IMG/VR virus record: IMGVR_UViG_3300009314_000007
Location: 1 to 64,000 of that record
DNA length: 64,000 nucleotides
Source of the DNA: a virus
Direction: 5' to 3' (one strand)
Shown here: in pieces, positions 56,342 through 64,000 of the stretch
How positions within the stretch are numbered: the stretch's first letter is position 1
How the letters are laid out: the number at the start of each line of letters is the position of its first letter
Translations under genes and position numbers: made by a program
Notes under the pieces: generated by a model
What the model saw: only the letters and a program-made list of their open reading frames with translations
The model's database searches: none
What the model was told of the DNA's origin: nothing

Positions 56342-57468
56342 CAATTGAGGTGCTCAACCCGGCTCTTTACGGCGGGCTGGTCCGTCGTTATGGGCGGGAA
56401 TCTATTGAGATCGTCGCACCTGGCGAGCGCATCGAATGGTCGGTGCGTAAAACGCGGCCGGGCGAGGCGGGAGAGCTGAAGCGCGAGGTGGAGCATTCCG
56501 GTGAGGAGTATCGGATGCGGTGTCCGTTTTGTAAGGATCACCGTCCGAGACTCTATGTCAATCACCGGTTTGGTGTGGAGGACCCGCGAACGGGCTTGCT
56601 CAACTTGTGGCTCGCGCAGTGCTTTAACGAGCGGTGCTTTGAGGATTACGAGAACTGCGAGCTGTTTTGGGATTCCGTTTACTCGATTTCACGGGACATG
56701 GCGGGGACCATACGGATTGGAGAGGGGAAGAAGGCGTCGAGCGAGGTTCGGGAGGTGGCGCCACCAGGTCCAATGTGGCGACTTGACGAGTTGGCAAGAA
56801 ACCATCCAAACCACCACGCGGTGCAGTACCTGGCGGGCAGGCATTTCGATCCCGGTAAGATTGGGAGGCTTTGGGGTGCCGCGTACTGTCCGCGGGCCCA
56901 TGTGTACAACATGGCGTCCGACAAGATCATCATCCCGATTTACTGGCGGGGCGAGATGGTTGGCTGGCAGGCTCGATACATCGGAGATGACGTGAAGGGC
57001 GTGCCGTTCAATAAGGCAGGCGTGGCCAAGTATTGGTCGTCCCCGGGCTTCAAGCGGAGTCGGGTGGCTTACAATTTTTGGAGAGCAGTGCAACACCCCA
57101 CTGCGGTTATCGTGGAGGGCATGACCGATGTATGGAGCATGGGCATGCAGTCGATGGGTGTATTTGGAAAGACAATGAGTGCCCCGCTTCGGCGATTGTT
57201 GTTGCAGGAGATGTCGGATAGGCATCGGCCGGAGGAGGCGGTGATCGTCATCTTGCTGGACCCCAAGAAGGATAAGAAGGACAAGGTTCACCACATTGAG
57301 AGACTGTATGGACAGCTTGCGAATCAGGGAGCGGCTGTCCGCGTGCTGAAAGTGTATCTTCCCCCGGAAGTGGACCCGGGGAGTAGCGAGCGTGCGTGGT
57401 TGCGAGACTACATTCGCGAGAAAGCAGACGAGGTAGGTTACCCCGTCAGTTTTAGGAAACCGACATGA
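56338..57468 (+). CDS. DNA primase (CHC2 zinc finger plus TOPRIM)
   Basis: 376 residues. The zinc finger C-P-F-C near residues 62-65 with C-F-N-E-R-C at 93-98 is followed by the catalytic region. TOPRIM motifs: V-I-V-E-G-M-T-D-V near residue 258 and V-I-V-I-L-L-D-P-K near 302. It makes RNA primers. It is shorter than bacterial DnaG because the C-terminal helicase-interaction domain appears to be lacking, and it is gene-coupled to the helicase and polymerase. Confidence 0.85.
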   Translation: MTIEVLNPALYGGLVRRYGRESIEIVAPGERIEWSVRKTRPGEAGELKREVEHSGEEYRMRCPFCKDHRPRLYVNHRFGVEDPRTGLLNLWLAQCFNERCFEDYENCELFWDSVYSISRDMAGTIRIGEGKKASSEVREVAPPGPMWRLDELARNHPNHHAVQYLAGRHFDPGKIGRLWGAAYCPRAHVYNMASDKIIIPIYWRGEMVGWQARYIGDDVKGVPFNKAGVAKYWSSPGFKRSRVAYNFWRAVQHPTAVIVEGMTDVWSMGMQSMGVFGKTMSAPLRRLLLQEMSDRHRPEEAVIVILLDPKKDKKDKVHHIERLYGQLANQGAAVRVLKVYLPPEVDPGSSERAWLRDYIREKADEVGYPVSFRKPT

Positions 57469-60400
57469 CAAAAGAACGCAGAAAGCTGATTCGCAAAGGA
57501 GGCCCCGGGCTTGCCGCGAAGACGAAAGAGCCGGTCACCACTAACGTTATTGGAGAGGCTGACAAGAAGCCGAAGAAGAAAGCGGTGTTGGCGAAACGTA
57601 GGGACCAGCCAGCTCCGACGAGGTCCCGGCAACCCGCCGGAAATCTGTTTCCTTTGAACGCTCCGGGGATGCCGCTACCTGGCCCGGACTTGTTGGAGTA
57701 CGCCGCGGCGCTTGGCGGAACTCACGAGATAGTCGGGAAGAGCCGAAGCGCTCGCCTGACGCAGGCGGGTCAGACGCTGCCAGCCCTATTCAGGAAGATC
57801 CTTTATTCGTTTGGCGACATAGCCGTCCCGTTTAAGCACAAAGGTAAGCGTCACGACTTGTCGGTGGTAAGTGGCCACGTGTGGGGAGATCCGTTTGGAG
57901 AGTGCCGCGGGCCTCGTCAGGCGGACGTGATGGTGATCGCCAAGATGCTTGGTGACGAAGAGAACAATCAGGGAAGGAACATGATCGGCAACTCCGGGCA
58001 GTTATTTCTGGAGACCTGTCGAGAGCTGGGACTCCCTCGGATTTCTCGCTGGTACGTTACCAACCTGATGAAGACCCTGCATCCGGAGGCGGATTCCGGG
58101 GGCACGAGATTGACTGCGGCGATGATCAAGGAGTGGCTACCGTTTCTGCACCAGGAGATCCGTATCGTGCAGCCCAAGTACATTCTGTGCTTGGGGGCTG
58201 ATGCGAGCGCGGGTCTGTTGGAGTACGAGGGCGGGTTCAAGAGAAAGGACAAGTTCCGAGCCTCGATCAGTAACATGCAGGGCCGCATTGTCGAGTGGGA
58301 GTACCCGATCAGTCGCAAGGATGAGGGCAAGATCCAGTACAAGCAGGCACTGGTCATGTCCATCACGCATCCCGCCGCCGTGCTGCACGCCCCTGAGCAG
58401 GAGGACGTGTACGTCAACGGCGTAGCCAGGTTCGGGCAGATGATCAAGGGAATGCGGTGGGACAAGGAGGAGGAGGGTCTTGATCACAGGACGATTACTT
58501 CGCTCGTCGAGTTGAAAGAGCTGTACCACGAGATCAGAGCGGACTGCGAGGATAACTTGCTCGGGATCGACGCCGAGTGGCACGGGGATCACCCGCAGAA
58601 CAAGGGCAGCTACCTGCGCACTATACAGATTTCCTGGAAGCACAAGGCCGCGGTCTGCATCAGGCTACGTGCCCCAGGCGGTGCCTGGGCTTTCGCGGGG
58701 TGCGGCCGAAAGACTGTCGCGAAATGGGTTAAGAGGATTTGTAAGGGAAGGAGGCTCGCAGGGCACTTCTTCTCTGCCGACCTCGAATGGCTGATCGACT
58801 TCGGTATTGATCTTCGCGAGGAGTTCATGGTCCCGGACACTTGGACGGAGTACATGAAGCGGTGGCGGCGTAAGAAGGGTTGCGGGTTCGATACTGGTCT
58901 AGCCGCACACGGCATAGCAGAGACCGACGATTTCAGCCTAACATCACTCACGCTGCGACATACGACTGCTCCTCGTTACGATGTAGCGCTGGTGAAGTGG
59001 GTTGCGGATTACTGCAATGAGCACAAGCTGAAGAAGGAGGAGCTGGAGGGTTATGGGGAGTGTCCTGACGATGTGCTGATTCCCTACGGCATCTACGATG
59101 CCGACGTGACTCGGCGAATCGCGGTGAAGTTCGCTAGGAGGTTATTCAAGGATCGTTTCAACAACAACTGCTGGGAAGCGTTCTGGATGTCCATGCGGGC
59201 CCAACCGGCAGCTTTGGAGATGAATATGAGCGGCGTGCAGATCGACCGGGAGCGACTTGATCGTCTCACGGAGACCTACATGTCGGCCAAGGCCAAGCTG
59301 GAGAACACAGTGCGCACTTGGGCTCGGTGGCCCGATATGAATCTGAACTCGGTGTTTCATATTCGCGAGTTTCTCTACGGGGAGCGGTACAATGGGCACG
59401 AACACCCTGAGGGTACACCTCCCATTAGGAAGCGTCCGGCAGACGGCAGGTCCCTGAAGCTCAATCCGATCCTCACTACGGATAAGCGGCCCATGCGGTG
59501 GTCCGAGGTGGTGCAGAAGGGATTGGAAGACCAGAAGACGCCGAGCACGGACAAGATGTGCCTGGCCATCTTGGCGCAGGACAATCAGGCGGTCCGGAAA
59601 TGGCACCCTACGAAGCTGGATTACCGTACGTACGATTTCAGCAAGCAGGTCACCTGGGTTCGGGATTACCGGTTCATCAGTCAGGTGCTCAAGAGCATGC
59701 TGAGGACTCCGAAGATCGAGAAGCTGCCGGACAAGACCGAGGCGTTCTTGAAGAAAGACGACTACTACGTCTACCCTGGCGGGCTCCCCGCCGCGGTTTG
59801 CGACGATAGCCGGGTGCGAACCCACTTCTATCAAACCAAGGAGACCGGTCGATGGGCCTCGGCCCGTCCGCCGCTGCAAAACCTGACTAAGCGAAGGGAG
59901 GTGGATTACAAGCGGATTCTGGGTCCAGATTACAAGTGGGCACTTAGGACTATCATTACGGCTCGGCCGGGGCACTTGCTTCTGGAGGCGGATATTACCG
60001 GCGCCGAGCTGGCGGGCATGGCGATTATGTCTGGCGACAAGAGGATGATCGAGCACGCGCAGAGAAACGTGCTGGCGGAAGACGATCCCAATTACTACGA
60101 CATCCACAGCCACGTTGCCGTGCTGGCGTTCCGCTTGGACTGTGAGCCCACCAAGGGCGGTCTGGAATTGATTGGGATGAAGCACATGCGGCTCGTGGCC
60201 AAGAGTGTGATCTTCGGTATCGCTTACGGGCGGGGAGCCAAGGCCATCGCGTTGGCTGCGAAGGAGGAGGGAGTCAATATCACGGTCGAGGAAGCGCAGC
60301 GGGTGATCGACACGATCTTCCGGATGTACCCGAGACTGGTGCCGTTCTTCGAGGCTTGTCGTGCTCGCTCCAGAGATCCTCGGTGGATCTGTGGTTGTCT

Positions 60401-60914
60401 TGGTCGTTTTCGTCGTTTCCCGGTTGCCCGAGAATGGGTAGTCCAGGGCGACTTCGAGCGACAGGCGATGAACTTCCCGATGCAGAACATGGTGGCAGAT
60501 GTAATGAGCAGGGTTGTGGATCACCTGTATCATTATCGAGAAGAATACCCGGACGTGACCTATCGCATGGTGGCGCAGATTCACGACGCGGTGTTGTTGG
60601 AGGTTCCGTACGCGCATGTGTCGCGTGTGATCGACGAAGTGATTCCCGAGTGCATGGTCAATCGCGTACCGATCTACCCGTGTACGCTGGACGGAATGCC
60701 GACAGGTAAGGGCCCCTACTATTTCGGTGCGGACATCGACCCGTATCATCGGTGGGGGCAGGATATGGCTCCGGATGAGTGCATGAAAATTGGACTCGAT
60801 CCGAAGTACGCGCACTGGACGCAGACCGCGAATGGTTATCTGCATCCAGAGAAGAAAGACAAGATTTGGGTTGGGGACATCCATGGAGGAGAACTTGTGT
60901 CTCTGGCGCCCTAA
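57465..60914 (+). CDS. polA: Family A DNA polymerase fused to a UDG family 4-like domain
   Basis: 1149 residues. After a Lys-rich N-terminus, residues ~140-310 are uracil-DNA-glycosylase-family-4-like (M-I-G-N-S-G-Q-L-F ... I-T-H-P-A-A), as in the SPO1 polymerase. The Fe-S cysteines of active family 4 enzymes are not seen. The 3'-5' exonuclease has G-I-D-A-E-W (~364), H-F-F-S-A-D-L-E-W (~432) and Y-D-A-D (~543). The polymerase has motif A E-A-D-I-T-G-A-E-L (~840), motif B A-K-S-V-I-F-G-I-A-Y-G (~912) with Lys, Phe and Tyr at the positions of E. coli K758, F762 and Y766, and motif C Q-I-H-D-A-V-L-L-E-V (~1037). All catalytic Asp residues are present. It is the replicative polymerase. Confidence 0.92.
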   Translation: MTKERRKLIRKGGPGLAAKTKEPVTTNVIGEADKKPKKKAVLAKRRDQPAPTRSRQPAGNLFPLNAPGMPLPGPDLLEYAAALGGTHEIVGKSRSARLTQAGQTLPALFRKILYSFGDIAVPFKHKGKRHDLSVVSGHVWGDPFGECRGPRQADVMVIAKMLGDEENNQGRNMIGNSGQLFLETCRELGLPRISRWYVTNLMKTLHPEADSGGTRLTAAMIKEWLPFLHQEIRIVQPKYILCLGADASAGLLEYEGGFKRKDKFRASISNMQGRIVEWEYPISRKDEGKIQYKQALVMSITHPAAVLHAPEQEDVYVNGVARFGQMIKGMRWDKEEEGLDHRTITSLVELKELYHEIRADCEDNLLGIDAEWHGDHPQNKGSYLRTIQISWKHKAAVCIRLRAPGGAWAFAGCGRKTVAKWVKRICKGRRLAGHFFSADLEWLIDFGIDLREEFMVPDTWTEYMKRWRRKKGCGFDTGLAAHGIAETDDFSLTSLTLRHTTAPRYDVALVKWVADYCNEHKLKKEELEGYGECPDDVLIPYGIYDADVTRRIAVKFARRLFKDRFNNNCWEAFWMSMRAQPAALEMNMSGVQIDRERLDRLTETYMSAKAKLENTVRTWARWPDMNLNSVFHIREFLYGERYNGHEHPEGTPPIRKRPADGRSLKLNPILTTDKRPMRWSEVVQKGLEDQKTPSTDKMCLAILAQDNQAVRKWHPTKLDYRTYDFSKQVTWVRDYRFISQVLKSMLRTPKIEKLPDKTEAFLKKDDYYVYPGGLPAAVCDDSRVRTHFYQTKETGRWASARPPLQNLTKRREVDYKRILGPDYKWALRTIITARPGHLLLEADITGAELAGMAIMSGDKRMIEHAQRNVLAEDDPNYYDIHSHVAVLAFRLDCEPTKGGLELIGMKHMRLVAKSVIFGIAYGRGAKAIALAAKEEGVNITVEEAQRVIDTIFRMYPRLVPFFEACRARSRDPRWICGCLGRFRRFPVAREWVVQGDFERQAMNFPMQNMVADVMSRVVDHLYHYREEYPDVTYRMVAQIHDAVLLEVPYAHVSRVIDEVIPECMVNRVPIYPCTLDGMPTGKGPYYFGADIDPYHRWGQDMAPDECMKIGLDPKYAHWTQTANGYLHPEKKDKIWVGDIHGGELVSLAP
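57539..57552. repeat. Dispersed palindrome copy, CACTAACGTTATTG
   Basis: Reverse complement of the copies at 16411 and 34873, inside the polymerase gene near its start. Confidence 0.55.
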
Positions 60915-60934
60915 TCTCTCAACATCTTGTACCG

Positions 60935-60962
60935 TTGACTTCCCGGTGTGCAGTAGTACACT
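60935..60962 (+). promoter_or_regulatory. Sigma70-type promoter TTGACT-N16-TACACT
   Basis: -35 matches 5/6, -10 matches 4/6, spacer 16. It lies in the gap after the polymerase gene and would start transcription near 60969, about 47 nt before the GTG at 61016. Confidence 0.65.
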
Positions 60963-61015
60963 GGGGATGGTCGGTAAACCTGATTTTGTTTCAACCCATT
61001 GGAGGTCTGTTTATT

Positions 61016-63004
61016 GTGAGTAAGAAGAAAACGACGAAGAAGAAAGTAGCCAAGGCAGCCGTGAAGACGCGAGTGCCCGGGGCTCCCAAGGCAAGGAAGC
61101 GGACCAGGGACGCGCAGAAGGGCATGACGGCGCCGACGCTCGCCCCGCCGGACGACCGCACGCTGATGCGTGCAGGAGGGCGGTTGCCGCATGGTGGCAC
61201 GGTGCCGGAGGTGCAACTGTTGCGGCCCTCCTGGAAGGATGGGCACATGATCGTGCGGCCCTTGCCGACGTGGAATCCCATGAAGCCCGGCGAGGAGCTG
61301 GACCCGATTCGGAAGAGCGCCGAGCCGAATGGTTTCCGCGATTGGATTCGGGAAGTCACGGCTGTGTCCTATTGGGGCTCGGACGACGATGCGGTCACCT
61401 TCCTGTTGTACGACAAGGAGAACAGCACGCCGGACGAGTGGAGGGTCAATCCGGCCGTCGTGTTGTTTAGGGCGGTCAACGCGATAGCGAATCCGCAGAA
61501 GCCCACTTCGCAGTCGAAGTACATCGCGAAGTGGGCGAAGCTGATTGTGGGCAGCAAGAGGCTCATCAGCCCGCCCACGTCGTTGCTGTTCATGGGTGGC
61601 CTGGTGTTCAAGCGGGGCAACGACGTGTACTTCGGCAAGGACGCCCTGCGCGTGCCGGTGGGTTTGGCAGACGACGACGCCCCGCCGATCATCCAGCTCA
61701 AGGGCTCGCCTCGTTTCAAGGGTTCCTTGGTGTATCGTGTCAAGGAGGCCCTCAACGCACTCAATCCCGAGTGGGAGGGGGACCTGAGCGACTGGGAGAA
61801 CTCGATGCTCCATGGCGACGTGGTGGCTCCGGAGCACGGGCGATTCCTGACCATTTACAACCCGAAGGCCGAGGGTTTTCTGGCGAAGTCCGACGGGGAC
61901 GACGACGATGACGACGGCGAATTCGGTGTGGGTGGTCAGGGTGATGGTTCGCGAGGCAAGAAGGACGACGCCGAGGATATTCAGGGCTACCAGGTTCGTG
62001 TGGACAGGCACCTCCACCGCAACGGCAAGCTGCTGAAGAAGACGGCGACACTGGAGGACTCGTCCAAGGGTCCGTTCTTGACCACGGCGAAGCGGCAGAT
62101 CGTTTTCCTGGACGATATTCTGTACTTCCCGAGTGTCGAGGAGCAGTGCTTGCTGATCGCCAGGGCCCTGCGGCATTATCGGGAGCTGGTCGAACTTGGT
62201 TGGCAGCGACACCCGGAGTTTCTCACCGACGAGGTGCGGGCGGTGTTGGCCGACGCTACGCAGGCTGCGGTTGGTGGGGACGTTCCGGAAGACGAGGAGG
62301 GCGACGACGAGGCGTTGGACGAAAGCCTGACTCCGGGTAGCCGCGAGCGCCGACGTTCTGCCGGGGTCCCCGCGGCTGAAGTCGAAGAGGCCGAAGCCGA
62401 GGAGGGCGACGACGAGTACGAGACGGTCGAAGAGATCGACGCCGAGGGCGAAGACGAGGCCGAAGTCGCCGAGGGTGAGGAGGGCGACGAGCTTGAAGAG
62501 GACGAAGAGTACGAGGTGGTGGAAGTCGAGGAGGAGGTCGAAGTCGCCGAGGGTGAGGAGGGCGACGACGAGGAGGGCGAGGAGGCTGAAGCCGAAGACG
62601 AGGAGGTCGAAGCCGAGGCTGAGGAAGGCGACGACGAGTACGAGTTCGAGGAGGTCGAAGTCGATGAGGAGGACGAGGCTGCGGAGGAGGGAGAGGACGC
62701 TTCCGACGAATACGAGGACCCCTCTGATGTAGACGACGAGGAGTACGAGGAGGTGTCGGAAGAGGAGCCCGAAGCGGAGGCTGAGGAGCCCGATCCGGAC
62801 GAAGAGAACTTCCAGGAGCTTGCTGAGCAGGCGGAAGCGAGATCGGCTGCTCGTAAGGCCCCGGCGGCGAAGAAAAAGGGCGCGCCGAAGAAGAAGAAGG
62901 CCGCATCGAAGGCCACATCGGAGGCCGCACCGAAAAAGAAGGTGGTCAAGAAGAAGGTGGTCAAGAAGGCTCCTCCGAGCCGCAAGAAGAAGAAGAGCAG
63001 CTAG
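61016..63004 (+). CDS. Large acidic-tailed protein, candidate ssDNA-binding protein
   Basis: 662 residues from a GTG with GGAGG 10 nt upstream; an open frame to 60779 lies within the polymerase gene and lacks a ribosome site. The Lys-rich N-terminus (S-K-K-K-T-T-K-K-K-V-A-K) is followed by an alpha/beta domain (~60-480), about 120 Glu/Asp-rich residues, and a final (KKKVV)n basic tail. Position between polymerase and recombinase, a long acidic segment and its own promoter suit a single-stranded DNA-binding protein made in quantity. The fold itself was not recognised. Confidence 0.5.
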   Translation: MSKKKTTKKKVAKAAVKTRVPGAPKARKRTRDAQKGMTAPTLAPPDDRTLMRAGGRLPHGGTVPEVQLLRPSWKDGHMIVRPLPTWNPMKPGEELDPIRKSAEPNGFRDWIREVTAVSYWGSDDDAVTFLLYDKENSTPDEWRVNPAVVLFRAVNAIANPQKPTSQSKYIAKWAKLIVGSKRLISPPTSLLFMGGLVFKRGNDVYFGKDALRVPVGLADDDAPPIIQLKGSPRFKGSLVYRVKEALNALNPEWEGDLSDWENSMLHGDVVAPEHGRFLTIYNPKAEGFLAKSDGDDDDDDGEFGVGGQGDGSRGKKDDAEDIQGYQVRVDRHLHRNGKLLKKTATLEDSSKGPFLTTAKRQIVFLDDILYFPSVEEQCLLIARALRHYRELVELGWQRHPEFLTDEVRAVLADATQAAVGGDVPEDEEGDDEALDESLTPGSRERRRSAGVPAAEVEEAEAEEGDDEYETVEEIDAEGEDEAEVAEGEEGDELEEDEEYEVVEVEEEVEVAEGEEGDDEEGEEAEAEDEEVEAEAEEGDDEYEFEEVEVDEEDEAAEEGEDASDEYEDPSDVDDEEYEEVSEEEPEAEAEEPDPDEENFQELAEQAEARSAARKAPAAKKKGAPKKKKAASKATSEAAPKKKVVKKKVVKKAPPSRKKKKSS

Positions 63005-63050
63005 AGGAAGCGCAGCTAGAGTTACTATCCCGCTTGGTTGTCCGCTCCAC

Positions 63051-63088
63051 GCCCGCCCCGGTCACACGGGGCGGGCTGGGGTCTTTTC
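63051..63088 (+). terminator. Rho-independent terminator-like hairpin
   Basis: GCCCGCCCCG-GTCACA-CGGGGCGGGC is a perfect 10-bp stem followed by TGGGGTCTTTT. The hairpin is strong and the T-run short, so it may attenuate rather than fully stop read-through to the recombinase gene. Confidence 0.6.
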
Positions 63089-63100
63089 CAGGAGATGCAC

Positions 63101-64000
63101 ATGGCTAAAGCTAGAGAAGCGCCGAAGGCACGACCTCGACGCGAACCCGCGGCCGATTCCCCCGGGGAGGCACCACGGCCCCCGGCCGCTGTGAAGAAGA
63201 AGGTGGTGAAGAAGAAGGTGGTTCGTAAGGTTGCCAAGAAAAAGAAGAGAAAGACCAAGGCCCAGGTGTTCAAGGAGGCCTGGCAGCCCGAGCGGGTTGA
63301 GCAAAGCGCTGGCGCCTACGTCGATGCGATCATGGATCGGCTACAGAAGGAGAAGGGCGACCCGGACATCGTGATGGTCGGTAGCGACGACACCGTGGAC
63401 GTGGGCATTCCATTTCCCTCGTTCTGTCTGGAGTATCTGTTTGGCATATCCGTGTATCCTTTGGGGCGCATAGTGATGGTGGTAGGTCCCGAGGCGTCCT
63501 TGAAGAGCGGGTTCGTGTTCGAGATCACGAGGTGGTTCAAGGAAAGTTCTGGGCACGCCTTTACACTGGAACACGAGTCCAAGTTCTCGAAGACGCACGC
63601 GCAGTCCATTATTGGGCACGAGTACAAGCGAGCTACCGGTCTCGTGTGGTGCGACTCCATTGATGACTGGCAAGACAACATGCAGGCGATCTTTTCCGAC
63701 ATCAAGCTCAAGATGATCGGGACCAAGACCAATAGGGGTTCAGGTATGGTCTTCCCGGTTCACATGACCGTGGACTCGATCATGGGCAAGTCCCTGAGGG
63801 AGTCGCAGGATCGAATTGAGAAGAAAGGGCACGCTGGGCGGGATCACCCTGTTGAGGCTCAGAGCATCACCAAGTTCATGCGAAAGATCCCGCAAGATAT
63901 TCGTCGGTGGCCTTTCGCGATCACCATGGTGAATCATCTCAAGGCGAAAAAGACTGAGCAGGGTTTTCTGATTCGCGACAAGGCAGGTGGTAAGGGTCTG
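63101..64000 (+). CDS. RecA/UvsX-like recombinase (3' partial)
   Basis: 300 residues visible, running off the window. AGGAGA 5 nt before the ATG. The first ~55 residues are a Lys/Arg/Pro/Val-rich extension that includes (KKKVV)n. The core follows: Walker A V-G-P-E-A-S-L-K-S near residues 129-136 with Leu where RecA has Gly, the same kind of replacement as in T4 UvsX (G-P-S-K-S-F-K-S). Then come T-L-E-H-E-S-K-F-S and further core strands (W-P-F-A-I-T-M-V-N-H-L-K). It would form filaments on ssDNA and exchange strands. Confidence 0.8.
   Translation, partial: MAKAREAPKARPRREPAADSPGEAPRPPAAVKKKVVKKKVVRKVAKKKKRKTKAQVFKEAWQPERVEQSAGAYVDAIMDRLQKEKGDPDIVMVGSDDTVDVGIPFPSFCLEYLFGISVYPLGRIVMVVGPEASLKSGFVFEITRWFKESSGHAFTLEHESKFSKTHAQSIIGHEYKRATGLVWCDSIDDWQDNMQAIFSDIKLKMIGTKTNRGSGMVFPVHMTVDSIMGKSLRESQDRIEKKGHAGRDHPVEAQSITKFMRKIPQDIRRWPFAITMVNHLKAKKTEQGFLIRDKAGGKGL

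Noticed and set aside
59142-60884. 580-codon minus-strand open frame
   Set aside because: Antisense shadow of the polymerase gene, whose catalytic motifs are all intact on the plus strand.
60779-61015. Longer start for the acidic-tailed protein
   Set aside because: It would lie inside the polymerase gene and lacks a ribosome site, whereas GTG 61016 has GGAGG and its own promoter upstream.
60911-62212. 433-codon minus-strand open frame
   Set aside because: Shadow of the acidic-tailed gene, with no ribosome site and His/Arg/Leu-rich antisense composition.

Overview
The window is a gene-dense segment of a tailed double-stranded DNA bacteriophage genome (Caudoviricetes), open at both ends. The evidence is a GpA-like large terminase subunit, tail or fibre-type structural proteins, and a phage replication and recombination block: DnaB-like helicase, CHC2/TOPRIM primase, family A DNA polymerase with an N-terminal uracil-glycosylase-like domain, SbcC/SbcD-like proteins, an SF2 helicase and a UvsX/RecA-like recombinase. 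Short genes with 4 to 30 nt overlaps, strong Shine-Dalgarno sites and a few good sigma70-type promoters point to a bacterial host. Nothing identifies the host more closely. No tRNA, CRISPR array, insertion sequence, integrase or repressor was recognised.

Layout. Positions 1-7600 hold virion-type proteins: a repeat-bearing fibre protein cut by the window edge, three proteins sharing one N-terminal motif, and a collagen-like protein. Positions 7.6-10.7 kb hold a Cys-rich protein, a sulfotransferase-like protein and a two-domain GT9/GT2-like glycosyltransferase, which together look like a surface-decoration cassette. Positions 10.8-17.5 kb hold unrecognised proteins, several terminators and a 564-nt non-coding region with an almost perfect 63-nt hairpin. 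Positions 17.5-28 kb hold a run of small overlapping accessory genes, including a Gp88-like protein, a first stand-alone RNA polymerase alpha-CTD-like protein and an NlpC/P60-like (YiiX type) protein. The large terminase and one unknown gene (28-34 kb) are the only minus-strand genes; they flank a 915-residue zinc-finger protein on the plus strand. Positions 34-46 kb hold membrane proteins, RNase HI, several zinc-ribbon proteins, a second alpha-CTD-like protein with a Cys-rich insertion, an HNH endonuclease and a PD-(D/E)xK nuclease. Positions 46-64 kb hold the replication and recombination block.

How the genes work together. SbcD/SbcC-like proteins would process DNA ends, the recombinase and SF2 helicase would drive recombination, and helicase, primase and polymerase form an almost self-contained replisome. 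The two alpha-CTD-like proteins carry most or all of the residues that contact UP-element DNA in host alpha, so they are candidates for redirecting host transcription. A 14-bp palindrome (CAATAACGTTATTG and near copies) recurs seven times, commonly about 7-12 kb apart, in both intergenic and coding DNA; it is a candidate dispersed operator or parS-like site.
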